From Heracleum sosnowskyi (Eukaryota; Streptophyta; Magnoliopsida; Apiales; Apiaceae), in the NCBI GenBank assembly GCA_030848705.1, contig CM061242.1, positions 63,871,064 through 63,935,063 of the forward strand: a stretch of 64,000 nt of DNA. The letters run 5' to 3'. The notes beneath the pieces are model-generated. The model was not told where the DNA came from, ran no database searches, and was given only the letters and a program-made list of their open reading frames with translations. A program made the translations under genes and the position numbers. Within the stretch, counting starts at the first letter, position 1; every line of letters starts with the position of its first letter. This document shows, piece by piece, positions 8,502 to 20,636 of this stretch.

Positions 8502-11282
8502 TTAAGTTGAGTCGAATCCTCGGTGTTTACAAATAGGCCTATGCATATGACTTTCAAAAGGTTTTATGAATATGTCCGCAATATTGTGTTCGGTATCGAT
8601 GTAATCCAATTTAATATTGCTTTTAGACACATGATCTCGTAAAAAGTGATGTTGTATATCAATATGTTTTGATAATGAGTGCAAAACAGGATTTTTACTT
8701 AAATTGATGGCACTCGTATTATCACATTGAATTGATATTACATCAAATTTTATTGAGTAATCGGAAAGTGTTTGCTTCATCCAAAGGACTTGAGCACAAC
8801 AGTTTGCTGCCGCTATATATTCAGCTTCCGTAGTGGATATTGACACAGAATTTTGTTTCTTAGAAAACCAAGAAACTAGACATCCACCTAGAAACTGACA
8901 AGTACCGCTTGTGCTTTTTCTATCAATTAAATCACCAGCATAATCCGAATCAGAAAAGCACACTAACTCAAATGGTTGTCCTTTCGGATTCTAAAGACCA
9001 AGTTCAGTGGTTCCTTTAAGATATCTAAATATCCGCTTTACAGTCGATACGTGAGATTCTTTAGGAGTCACTTGAAAGCGAGCACATTTACATACACTAT
9101 ATTGTATATCCGGTCTACTAGCCGTTATGTAAAGTAAATTTCCGATCATTCCTCGATATTTCTTAGAATCAATAGAAACACCTTTGGGATCTTCAGTTAA
9201 TTTTAAGGATGTAGACATAGGTGTACTAATGGGTTTGGAATTCTCTATCTCAAATTTCTTTAGCATTTATTTACAATATTTTGATTGAGAAATATAAATG
9301 CCTTCGTTAGATTCACCCATCATGCTCATTTCGAATTCATTACTCATTATGTTCGAGAATTCATTACATAGAGATTCTTTGGTCGAACAAAAAATAATAT
9401 TGTCTACGTAAATTTGAATGAGCAAAATGTCATCACCTTCATACTTCGTAAAAAGAGTAGTATCCACAATTCCCATTTTAAAACCGTAATTAGTTAGGAA
9501 CTTGCTTAACCGCTCATACCAAGCTCTAGCCTTGAGCAACTAAATGTGCTTTATTTCTTACCACTGTTCCACTTTCGTCTAATTTATTACGAAAGACCCA
9601 TTTCGTTCCAATAATGGAAGTTTAGGGCGGTTGTGGAACTAGATCCCAAACTTTATTATGAGTGAATTGGTTTAATTCTTCTTGCATAGCAAAAATCCAA
9701 TCCTCATCTAATAAATCTTCCTTAGCGGTTTTGGGTTCTATTTGTGATAGAAAAGCTATTTAACTCACAATATTTTGAACTTGAGATCGTGTTTGAACGC
9801 CTTTTTGTTAAATCACCTAGGACATTATCTATAGGATGATTCTTAATTAACGGAATCTCCGGAGGGAATTCAACTTCGGTCTCTTTTAATTCGAGAGGAT
9901 TTTTCGGAGTATCATTTCCGAGACCCATATTTCCAACTTGACGAATAATATTTTCCACGTCGGTTGAAACGGGTTCATTTGAGTCTTTATCCTCATCGAC
10001 TAATCTTTAAACTTTGCAGGAGGTTTAGATTCATCAAATGCTACATTCATTGATTCTTCCACCACTAAAGTTTTAAGATTAAATACTCGATAAGCTTTGC
10101 TAGTAGTAGAATAACCGAGAAATACACCCTCACTTGATTTAGGGTCGAATTTCGTTAAATAATCTTTGGTATTCATAATATAGAATTTAATTCCAAATAC
10201 TTTGAAGTAACTAAGCTTAGGATTTTTACCAAAGTAAATCTCGTAAGGAGTCTTCATCTTGATAGGTCGTAATAATACTCGATTAAGAATATAGGAAGCC
10301 ATTGACATGGCCCAAAAATACTTTGGTCAACGATACTCATTAAGCATCGTGTTTGCCACTTCTTGTAATGTCTGATTCTTCCTTTCAACAACCCCGTTTG
10401 ATTGAGGTATATAAGGAGCGGAGAAATTATGAGTAATACCACATTCTTCACAAAATTCAACAAAACTAGAATTTTCAAATTCTTTACCATGATCCGTCTG
10501 AATATAGACAATCGTGTTATTTTGTTGATTTTGGATACGTTTGCAAAGAGCGTAAAATGCATCAAACGCATCACTCTTTGACTTTAGGAACTCGGTCCAC
10601 GTAAAGCGTGAGAAGTCATCGATTACCACAAGAGTGTATAAATGCCCTCCAAGGCTTTGCACCGGAATCGGACCTATAAGATCCATATGTAAAAACTCAA
10701 GGGGTCTAGTAGTACACACCATTAATTTAGCTTTGTGATCCACACGAATTTGTTTTCCAATTTTGCATGCTTCACATATATGATCTTTAATGAAATTGAG
10801 TTTCGGTAAACCATGTACATGTTCTTTCGAACATATAGTTTTGATGAGTTTCATGTTCACATGGCCTAGCCAACGATGCCATAACCACGAATCCTCATTT
10901 GTGGAAACCAAAAAAACATTTTCATATTTATTTATGTCACACGTACGTTTTTGTCTCGTGGACAATTTAGAGCTATTTTTCCATCATTGTCATAAATAGA
11001 ACAATGTGTTGGATGAAAATTAACTTTGCAACCATTATCACATAGTTGACTTATAGAAAGCAAGTTATACTTTAGTCCGGTGACCAATTGTACGTTTGCA
11101 ATCTTAAAGCTTTCATTTCTAATATCTCCAATGCCAATGATGTTACCTTTACTACTATCTCTAAAAGTTACGCTTCCGGCGGCTACCTTTCTAATGTTGT
11201 TTAACAATGACTCATTTCCGGTCATATGTCGAGAACAACCACTATCAAGATACCACACATCCTTCTTAGCAGTAAAGCATAC
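8502..11282 (-). pseudogene. pol: Pol pseudogene of element C
   Basis: Pieces of a copia Pol in order: protease (WYLDSGCSRHMTG near 11250), GAG-pre-integrase and integrase (HMDLIGPIPV, QTDHGKEFEN, NGVVERKNQTL; 10965-10327), integrase C-terminal region (10308-10000), RT (9539-9267, with YVDNIIF, so YVDD is altered), and RNase H (9266-8502). At 9530-9560 the RT fingers/palm segment of roughly 85 codons is missing: the sequence jumps from the RNKAHLVAQG block to ARAWYERL. The pol frame begins just after a candidate acceptor (TTTTCTATGTAG at 11283), as in elements A and D. Confidence 0.88.
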
Positions 11283-11294
11283 CTACATAGAAAA

Positions 11295-12661
11295 TTAGTT
11301 AAACCTTTTGGTACCCTTTTTACTTAAGGGTCCATGGGTTAGCACATCATAAGGTAAATACGAATTTTCATAAATAAATCTAGGCATGGGATAATCATTC
11401 ACATAAACAATGTCATTTCTAGATGCATGATTCCTATTAGCAATATGAAAAGGATTTCTCCTAGGCATGTATTTATTTTTAGCATAACAGGCATGATCAT
11501 TGCTACGAGGAAAGATAGTAACAACCGAATCTCTGGAATAAGCATTGGCATTATAATTCGAATTGTTATTTTTAACATGAGCATTAAAATTTCGAGGATA
11601 AGCATGATGACTCATATTAGCATGATGACTCGATCTAGCATGATGACTTGCATTTCTAGACATATCAAAATTAACATTATGAGTATGACCATGATAGTTA
11701 GGATTTTGAGCCTTAGAACCAACTTTAGGAACATTATCCTTTCTAGTTGAACTAGAGGCAGGATTAATATTTTTAGCGTTCCTTGGTTGATAATTAATCG
11801 GTTCTTTATGATACCGAAATTTTGGTTTCTTCGAATCATTCATATTTGAGTCAACTTTCTTTTGAGATTTGTTCTTTCCATCTCTTTTCTTAGAAATTGA
11901 TCCTTTAGGAATCCATTTATACTTCCCTTAAGTTCACTCTCTTTGGCTTTGCAATATAGACTAATATGTCCACTAACATTGCAATACGTAGATTTAGGAG
12001 TGGATGACTTAGGTGGAGTATTTTTCGGAGGAGTAGGTTCATTAATTTTCCTTGTTGGAGGAATATTAGGATTATAACCCAAACCTTCATGATTAAATGA
12101 TTCCTTTGAGTTAAATACCATATTTTCCAAAATGGCACTACTCTTTGTGAATTGTTTCAAAGTGGATTCAAGATTTTGCTTTTCTTTTAACAAGATATTA
12201 ATCTTATTATTTAGAAAATTTTCTTGATCCATAATTTGAGACAAGAGCTTTTTGTTCTCAACTTTAAGACTTTGACTTTCCAATTTCATCGTTTCTAGTT
12301 CCGTAACAAGTCCTTCACGACTTTCAAACTCGGAATCAAACATGCTCTTAAGATTAGCAAATTCGATCTCGATTACGGCTAGTTGACATTGGTAGTCAAG
12401 AACTTGATCTTTCAAGTCTTGTTGATGCTCCTCATCTACATCTCCCGTTAGGGATTGTTCGAGGTCATTTATTCGATCGATATGCGTTAAATTTTCTCGA
12501 AGCAAAGTTTCGTTTCCAGCTTTTAAATTTAACAACTCTAGATTGAGTTCGCAATTGTGTTGGTCTAAATGAGTTTTAACATTCTCAAACTCTTCGGCTT
12601 GTAAAATCAAAGAGATATTTTCGACTTCAAAAGTACGAATTTGATCATCTTTTTCATTCAA
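11295..12661 (-). pseudogene. gag: Gag C-terminal half of element C, broken
   Basis: Two overlapping minus-strand frames. The first (12661-11840) is a long coiled coil (heptad-rich, for example NDLEQSLTGDVDEE) followed by a degenerate knuckle (YCNVSGHISLYC). The second (11843-11295) is Asn/His-rich with SHHAR/SHHAN-type repeats and ends in TAA at 11295. The 4-base overlap between the frames shows a frameshift. It corresponds to the region that is intronic in elements D and A. The N-terminus is absent because the sequence changes to element A's LTR at 12671. Confidence 0.8.
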
Positions 12662-12670
12662 CTCGATTTT

Positions 12671-13634
12671 CAGAGTATGTCTTTGTAACCATTTTTGTTT
12701 CCTGCAAATAAGATTCTAGAACATTTTGGTAGAAGTTCATTAGTTTGTTCAAGCCTCAAGAAGTACTCAAGATGAACAGCAAGAATAAAGATTACTGTCA
12801 CAGCACTGACATTAAGGTTACTTGAAGACAGCATGTTGCGAGTCACGACAGTACATTCACTCTGACAGCAACATTGGCGGGAGCCTTCTGACAGCAACTT
12901 TACCTTAGCCTGACAGCAAGCTTGGAAATCCTGACAGCACCTTTAGCGGGGATTTCTTACTATCACCAAAAGCGCATTCCTATGACAGCAAGCTTAGCCG
13001 TCAGGATACTGTCATGAAGGGATAACAGTTGTATTGGTAAACAATCCAGTCAAACTCGTGACAGTTTGGATGTTCAAGAAACAGGCGTGTTGCAGCATCC
13101 CAACACTGTAACAGGTCTGCAAGACTACGACTGAAGCTTGAAAGATCACATGACAAAGCTCACCAATTCCAGAGTATGACAAATCTACATCTACTGAATT
13201 GTGTTAGCTTAAAATAGAATGTTTCTAGATTGCTTTGTAATGTATTGATAAGCTGTCTATATAGCAATTTAGGAAAGAATCACGGGCAGGAAAATTGTAA
13301 GAAGCCGCCACTTGAAAATGACAGCAGCTTAATAAAGACCCGTGATTGAAAGTGATAGGTTTAGCCTACTTAGTCTATCTCTCAATTCATTCTTTGTAAT
13401 CACTCGAGAAACTGAAGCTCAAGAAAAGATACACTTTTTCTTGAGGTTGTAGCAACCCATTGCAAAATAAATAAAACATTTATTTTGTGAGAATTACTCG
13501 TGTGTCTACTTGTGTTTGCAATTGTTACACTGATAATCTTTAATCTTGGTTTTAGTTGTTGAAACGTAGATTGAGTTTTATCAGTATTGCATTCAACCCC
13601 CCCCCCCCCCTTCTGCAATAGTCAAGGACCAACA
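12671..13634 (+). repeat. 5' LTR of element A, missing its first 89 bp
   Basis: It matches the 3' LTR from 25857 onward. The first 89 bases of the 3' LTR (25768-25856) have no counterpart here; instead the sequence is element C gag. It ends GGACCAACA before the primer site. It contains a candidate TATA (TCTATATAG, 13257), an AATAAATAAA signal near 13468 and a 14-C run at 13597-13610. Confidence 0.9.
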
Positions 13635-13636
13635 AC

Positions 13637-13648
13637 TGGTATCAAAGC
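13637..13648 (+). other. Primer-binding site of element A, one mismatch
   Basis: It reads TGGTATCAAAGC; the canonical initiator-Met site (as in elements B and D) is TGGTATCAGAGC, so one base is changed. Confidence 0.85.
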
Positions 13649-13676
13649 AGACAGATTGTTCAACAAATCAGAGATC

Positions 13677-16244
13677 ATGACAAGTTTGCAGAAGTCAAGT
13701 AGCATAAAGATTCCAGCTTTTGATAAGGAAAACTACAATGTATGGAAAAGAAAAATCATGTTGTTTATCAAAGCTGCGAATCCATTATACTTGGGAATCC
13801 TCCAGAATGGTCCCTTTGTGCCACGTAAAGAAATTGAAGCCTCAACTGTGGACGGCGTTCTTATTCCAGCCTACTGGGTCAACAAATTACCTTCGGAGTT
13901 TCTGGAGCCAGAAAAAGAAAAGGTGGCCTTGGATGATTACTTGCAACTCATCTTACTGGATGCTCTCACTTTGGACAAAGACATGTGTGGGAACGTCATT
14001 GGGTGCTCATCAGCCAAGGATATGTGGAATAAGATCGAGCTGCTGTGTGAAGGAAGTGAAGAAGTGAAAGACAACCAAAGACAAATCCTTATCTCACAGT
14101 ATGAAGCCTTCATGGCAAAGTCAGGAGAAGACCTAACAACAATGTTTGAGAGGTTTAGTAAACTTATGATTCAGCTACAGATTCATGGAAAGTACTATGA
14201 TAGAAAGGAATTAAATGTCAAGTTCTTGCTCACACTTCCTGAGCATCTTGAGCACAAAGTCACTGCCATAAGAGAAGGAAGAAATCTGAACAATATCTCT
14301 CTTGAAACTCTATATGGTGTGCTTAAATAATATGAGCTTGAGTTTTTCCAGAAAAGAGCTATTCTAGCTGGATCCAGAGGAAAGATGGTTAATATGTCAG
14401 GTGCTTTAGTGGCTCATGTGCCAAGAATCACTCAACCTAGTGAAGAAGTTCAAATCACCCAACCTGCTTCTGCACCCTCTCTTAAGATCGACGAGGTTGT
14501 GGATGATGAGGAGAAAGTTGTACTGCAGATAACTGATGTTGAGGATGAAGACTTCTACTCCTTAGAAGAAATGGAAAAGATGGATAATCCAACCATGGCT
14601 TACATGGCTAAGAAATTCAAGAACATAAGATTCAAGAGAAAAAAGCCATATAAGTCTCAAGGTCAAACATCAAGGTTCAGCAAAGGGAACTTCTCCAAAG
14701 TTGAAGGTGGTGCCACAAGAGGTGGATACAAAACAGGGATGGTGGACAGATCCAAGTTCAGGTGTTACAACTGCAATGAGCTTGGCCATTTTGCTACTGA
14801 GTGCAGAAGGCCAAAGCAGAATCAGAGGATGGATAAAGGGTCAAGTGGACATTTCAAGAAAGGACAGGGAAAGGCCTATGTGGCTGAAGGAAAGTGCTGG
14901 GATGATTATGATGATGAAGAGGAAAAGGAGTATGTGAACTTAGCACTTATGGCTAAATCTGAAGAGGCCTCCTCTAGCTCTCCAAGTCAGGTACCCTCAC
15001 TAGTCTTACTTGATATGTCTAAAGATGAATACAAGCAAACTGTTGAGGAATTAAGTGCAGAGATGTTTCATGTTCATACTAGTTTAACTGCAGCTAATGA
15101 AGAAATTGCTAGGTTAACTAAATTGAATGAAGAACTCACTTCTGAAAATGATTTGCTTTTGTTAAAGACCAATCGATTAGAATCTTTAACACAGGAGAAT
15201 GCTAAACTGAAAAATGATTTAGTCTGTGCTAAAGAAATTGAGGAGTTTCTAAGGAAAGAAATTAGTGAAAATGAATTCAAGATTAAAGCCTATAGAAACT
15301 CATCCAAACAACTTCAGGATTATCATGAGAAACACACAGAGGATCAAAAAGTAGGAATAGGTTTTGAATATGGCAAGAGACCTGGTAAGGAAATTGTAAG
15401 TCGGGATTGTTCAACTGATGCTATTGTCAAACCTCATGTCCTTAAGAAACTCAACAAACCAATTTTTAAACCTTCTGAACTTGAGTTTGATGAGGAAGCC
15501 ATGCTCATCAAGCAACAACTTGATGATGAGGATGAAGGAAATGACAGTACAACAGTTGACGGAAAAGATGTTGTCAAAACCCCCAAGATAGTAACTTTGC
15601 CAAACAATCTGACAGAATGTTCCAAAGATACTGTCAAGAGGGCTTCAAAGACAACAACTTCCAAACCTACTGTCAAGACAGAAGGTATGAAAGGTACTGT
15701 CAAGAAAAGCTCGACAGCAACTTCAGAACATCCTGTTGACTCAATAACCTACAAGTCTAGAAACAGAAATGGTAAGTTAGGAAATGGCAATGCTAATGCT
15801 CCTAGAAAACTATGCAATAATTGTGGCTCTTCTAATCACCTAACTCATGTTTGTAAGAAACCAAAGGAGGTCAAAAACAATGTGACTCTACTAGATGGTA
15901 ACTTACACAGAACCCCCATTATGCATAGACCTATGGTAGTATGTAATAACATTGATTGTATGCCATGCAAGATAACTGCCATGAGTACTTGTTTTAATTT
16001 GTTTATTTCATCTTCTGAACAATGTACCTACTTGCAAACTGTTGAGACTTCTGAGCCTACTGGAAACAGTAAGAAGGCCTCATCCACTAAGAAGAAGACC
16101 AAGTCTAATTCTAAAGATATGTGGGTGAAGAAAGGAGTCCAACAGAAGATTCCTGATGTGATGGTTAAAGTTGAAAATGATGATTATGCTTGTGATACTG
16201 AAGTGACTGGACCCAACAAGGATTGGGTACCATATGCCTCTTAA
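13677..16244 (+). pseudogene. gag: Gag of element A, interrupted by one stop
   Basis: The ATG at 13677 opens a copia Gag with N-terminal DUF4219/UBN2-type region (KENYNVWKRKIMLF; AKDMWNKIELLCEG). A TAA at 14328 interrupts it where element B has a serine codon; the frame then stays open to TAA 16242. After the stop come an intact knuckle (CYNCNELGHFATEC, about 14764-14805), an acidic block, a coiled coil (TAANEEIARLTKLNEELTSEN), repeated TVK codons carrying ACTGTCA, and a second knuckle (CNNCGSSNHLTHVC). From 14991 onward the coding sequence lies inside the candidate intron. Confidence 0.88.
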
Positions 16245-16262
16245 ATACAATTTGTCTTGCAG
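14991..16262 (+). other. Candidate retained intron between gag and pol, element A
   Basis: The 5' edge reads AAGTCAG/GTACCCTCAC and the 3' edge CTTAAATACAATTTGTCTTGCAG/GGTAAG. Element B has AAGTCAG/GGCAAG at the same place with nothing between, so the boundaries are supported by a natural deletion allele. It is 1,272 bp long, phase 0, and codes for the C-terminal half of long Gag up to the stop at 16242. The stop codon overlaps the CTTAAAT that could serve as branch site. Confidence 0.75.
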
Positions 16263-19256
16263 GGTAAGAATAAGGAGCGGATCACTTGGATCATTGACAG
16301 TGGTTGCTCTAGACACATGACTGGTGATAAAACCCTGCTATCACAATTTGTAGAGAAAGCTGGCCCAATCATAACCTTTGGAGACAAAATCAAGGGTTAC
16401 ACAGTGGGATATGGCTGATTTGAAATTGGAAATGTTGTCATAAATGACATTGCACTTGTTGATGGATTGAAGCACAACCTGCTCAGTGTCAGCCAATTCA
16501 GTGACAGGGGATTCAAGGTTGATTTTGACATGATGGTGTGCACCATTTATCACAAGAAGGATGGAAGCCTTTCTTTGAAAGGATTAAGAAAAGGAAGCTT
16601 GTTTGTTGCTGACTTAAGATCAACAAAGAAGGACAAGATTTACTGTTTTTACAGTAAAGCTACAGTTGGTGATAGTATGCTTTGGCACAGGAAACTCTCA
16701 CACCTCAACTTCAAAACAATGAATATGCTGATGAAGAAGGAACTAGTGAGAGGACTACCTCAACAGGAATTCTGTCAAGAAGGACTGTGTGAGGACTATC
16801 AAATGGGAAAACTGAAGAAAACTGTGCATAGATCAAAGCAAGTCAACACCAACACTGAACCACTCAAACTAATTCACATGGATCTTTTTGGACCAGTCAA
16901 TGTACCATCATTAGCCAAGAAAAGATATGCATTAGTTATGGTGGATGACTATTCTAGGTATACTTGGGTGAAGTATCTAGAATCAAAAGATGAAGCAACT
17001 CAAGTCATCATTGATCACTTAAGAGTTCTTGAAAGAGCTCCAAATGCCAAAGTTCAAATAATAAGGAGTGACAATGGGACTGAGTTCAGAAATGCCACTC
17101 TGGGTAATTTCTGTAAAGATGAAGGAATTGTACAACAATTTTCTGCTGCAAGGACTCCTCAGCAGAATGGAGTTGTAGAAAGGAAGAATAGGACTCTCAT
17201 TGAAGCTGCCAGAACTATGCTTCATGATGCAAAGTTACCTACATATTTCTGGGCAGAAGCCATCAACACAGCCTGCTACACACAGAACAGAACCTTGATC
17301 AACAAGACTCATGGGAACACTCCTTACTATCTGCTAAATGAAAATAAACCTACTGTCAAGTATTTTCATGTGTTTGGAAGCAAATGTTTCATGATGAAAG
17401 ACAACCATGAAAAGAAAGGGAAATTTGACACCAAAGCTTTTGAAGGAATTTTCATGGGGTATGCTTTAGAAAGGACTGCCTACAGAGTTTATCTTTTGGA
17501 ACACAGAATTATAGATGAAAGTATGAATGTCACATTTGATGAAACCAAGTTTCCTGGACTGCATGAAGAAGGTCAAATGCAGACTCTTAGATTTGAAAAT
17601 CAAGGATACTTGGAGGAAGAAGAAATTGTTGATGAAGAACCTGCTTTCACTCAAACTGTTGAAACAGAAAAGGATGCTGTCATTGAAGAGAATGTCAATC
17701 AAACTCCAGCCCAGTCACAGACCATCACAGGAAATACTCAAATTGATGGTGACTCTGGAGACATTGAAGAAAATGGTGGAGACAATTGCCCTGGTGAAGA
17801 TTCAGTTCCTCCAGTTGAAGTTACTGTCTCAAATCACACAAGGAGCTTACCCAAAACCATTAGGTGGAACAGGGATCACTCAAATGATCTAATAATTGGA
17901 GATCCCTCTTCTGGGGTGAGGACCAGGAACAATGTTTTCGCTGACAACATGTTTTCTTGTTTTCTTTCTCAAATGGAGCCTAAAGCAATTGATGAAGCAT
18001 TGTTGGATTCTGATTGGGTGATTGCTATTCAAGAAGAACTCAACCAGTTTGAAAGAAACAATGTTTGGAAGTTGGTTCCAAGACCAAGAGGAAAGTCAGT
18101 TATTGAGACAAAGTGGGTTTTCAGAAACAAACTGGATGAAAATGGAAATGTGACTAGAAACAAGGCACTTTATGGATTGAAACAAGCTCCAAGAGCATGG
18201 TATGATACCCTCTCTGCCTTTCTATTGGAAAACCAGTTTACAAGAGGTGTAGTAGATAAGACCTTATTCTACAAGCATCATGGCAAAGACATCATTTTGG
18301 TTCAAATTTATGTTGATGATATCATTTTTGGTTCATCAAATGAGAAGCTGTGTGAGAAGTTTTCATCTCTAATGAGAAATAAGTATGAGATGAGCATGAT
18401 GGGAGAACTGTCATTCTTCCTGGGTTTACAAGTTCTTCAGAAAGATGATGGAATCTTCATTTGTCAAGCAAAATATGTCAAGGAACTTCTCAAGAAGTTC
18501 AACTTGGAAGATTCATCACCTGCCAAGACTCCTATTTCTACCTCAACTAGTCTGAATCTAGATTCCAAAAGAAAGAAAGTGGACTCCAGTGCATACAGAG
18601 GCATGGTTGGATCCCTTCTTTATCTAACTGCTAGCAGACCTGACATAATGTTTGCTACATGTCTTTGTGCAAGGTTTCAAGCTGATCCAAAGGAGTCACA
18701 CTTGGTAGCAATCAAGAGAATTTTTAGATACCTTAAGGGCTCTCCTAATCTGGGCCTTTGGTATCCTAAAAACACTGGATTTGAGCTAGTGGGGTATTCT
18801 GATTCAGATTATGCTGGATGTAGGATTGACATAAAAAGCACTCCAGGAAGCTGTCAATTTCTTGGTGGAAGATTGGTATCCTGGTTCAGTAAAAAGCAAC
18901 ACTCAGTTTCTACATCTACTGCAGAAGCTGAATACATTGCTGCTGGAAGTTGCTGTGCACAAATCTTGTGGATGAAGAATAAACTGTTGGATTATGGCTT
19001 AGTGTTAAATAATATCCCTATATATTATGATAACACTAGTTTCATAGCCATCTCAGACAATCATGTTCAACACTCTAGAACTAAGCACATTGATATCAGA
19101 CATCATTTCATAAGAGAGCATGTTGAAAAAGGAACTGTGAAGTTGATCTATGTGCCCACAGAAAAGCAACTTGCAGACATTTTTACAAAACCACTGGATG
19201 AAGCAACCTTCAACAGGTTGGTAAGTGAATTGGGAATGCTAAATCTGGTATGTTAA
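16263..19256 (+). pseudogene. pol: Pol of element A with stop in protease region and RT deletion
   Basis: The frame begins at the candidate acceptor with IIDSGCSRHMTG (protease). A TGA at 16416 breaks it. The rest is open to 19256: integrase (IHMDLFGPVN, RSDNGTEFRN, NGVVERKNRTL), RT with intact YVDD, RNase H and DIFTKPL. At about 18163-18168 exactly 83 codons of RT fingers/palm, including the first catalytic Asp region (QMDVKSAFLNG in D), are missing in frame; the missing stretch is bounded in relatives by a short repeat AAGGC/AAAGC. RNase H residues are also changed (YYDNTSFIA where B has YCDNTSAIA). Not a functional polymerase. Confidence 0.9.
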
Positions 19257-19661
19257 CTTACTAGTTTTTCATTCTATTATTCAAGTCAAGCTTGTGACAG
19301 TAACATCTTCAGAAGTTGCTGTCATGAGAAAAGTTACTGTCTACCTAAGTCTCTATCTGTTTTCGACAGCACATCTGCTTTGACTTTGTTAAAATTGAAC
19401 TTTGTGCTAGTCTTGTACTTAAAAGTTGATTTTTGTATGACACTAAGTTGCATGTTTGTTAAAATTGATATTGGTCAAGGATTATCCTTTATTGGTCAGT
19501 TTTGCCTTGATTGTTGTATTAGTGGTAGACATCACTTAATTGAAATATGAGGTAGTTGTATGGGTATTCCAAACTGTTGACCGTTTACATCCCTCTTAAC
19601 CTAGTATGCCTATAAAATGAATCTTAGGCCATATTAGTGAATCATTTGGAAAAAGAGTAAA
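19257..19661 (+). other. Non-coding spacer after pol, element A
   Basis: No gene. It holds several TGACAG/CTGTCA motifs (for example near 19296, 19319, 19338) and aligns with 36462-36867 of element B. Confidence 0.6.
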
Positions 19662-19925
19662 ATGGAAAACAAAGTATGAATTGAGTACAGGCCTAAGCCT
19701 TGTGGTAGTGAACCCTACAATGAAGAGGTAGAAGCACTGTTTGATGAGTTATGGGATATCCTCGATGAGGAAGAGGATAAAGAACTTGCAGCCAAGGCCG
19801 CTGAGGAGTCTAAGGTGCAAGAAGAGGAAAAGGAGTTTCAAGCACTCCTCAAGGAAGAAGGAACTTTAGAAGAGATAGTTAGGGCAGAAGCACTAGAATT
19901 GGTTAAGAAAGACTGTACTGATTAG
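19662..19925 (+). pseudogene. Small acidic ORF of element A, stopped at codon 6
   Basis: It aligns with the intact 83-aa ORF of element B at 36868-37119, starting with the same MENKV. In A the sixth codon is TGA, so the rest (Glu/Asp/Lys-rich, EEKEFQALLKEE) is not translated from this ATG. Confidence 0.7.
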
Positions 19926-20636
19926 TTTATCTCACCAATTGTAGCTCTTTCCCTTCTTCATTTAATTTAATCAATAAAACTTCTCTTTCTGCTGTTTTCA
20001 TTTACTTCCTGTGTGTATTTCTTAATTGCTTAACTGGTTGAATGTTATTATGAATGCCTAATGAATCAGTAATAAACCATGTGAATGTTTAACTGGTGAC
20101 TCCTCAGTTTAAGTTCTTGATCATAACAGTTTCAATTAAAAGTCCTGACAGTTGTTGTTTTCCCGCAAAGGTTGCTGTCATCTAGAAAAGTTGTTGTCAC
20201 AATTCTTTGACAGCTAACTTCTCGACAGCAATAAACAACCTTCTGTCATGACTCGTAAAAGATATTGTCATATGAGAACTTAACGATGACAGTAAGTTTT
20301 GCGCGTAATGTTTCTGTCACGCAAAACATGCTGTCATCACACCAAAGTTACTGACACGGTTGTTTTGAGCGCACAGGTAACTGTCAAATTAGTGGACCGT
20401 TAAAATTGGACACACATCCTCCACGAGGAGAGAGAAATTAGTCAGTAACCCACGTGACTACTAAGTGGGTTAAGACACGATTTCACTTTCCACTTTGTCA
20501 GTTAAACGCTTGAACTTCCCTCTAAATTCATCAAACATTCAACTGCTCTCAAAAAGCAAACACAATACTCACCTTTCTCTTCTCTCAAGCAATTCATCTA
20601 TTACCTTCTTTCTTCTTCTTCTCTCAAGCAAAACAA
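19926..20636 (+). other. Non-coding spacer before ORF3, element A
   Basis: No gene. The stretch 20140-20400 is dense in TGACAG/CTGTCA motifs in both orientations. TTCTTC-rich leader sequence at 20560-20636 precedes the ORF3 start codon. Confidence 0.6.

Larger units (their letters stand above)
8502..12661 (-). mobile_element. Decayed copia element C, gag C-terminal half and pol
   Basis: Minus-strand remnants run in order from gag C-terminal half (12661 to 11295) to pol (about 11282 to 8502). Several frameshifts, stops and a large RT deletion make it inactive. Its right edge at 12661-12670 abuts a truncated LTR of element A in mid-gag. The missing gag N-terminus, primer site and an LTR of compatible type and the same orientation lie at 47353-51494. 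I infer the two pieces were one element split by later insertions and a deletion. Confidence 0.8.
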
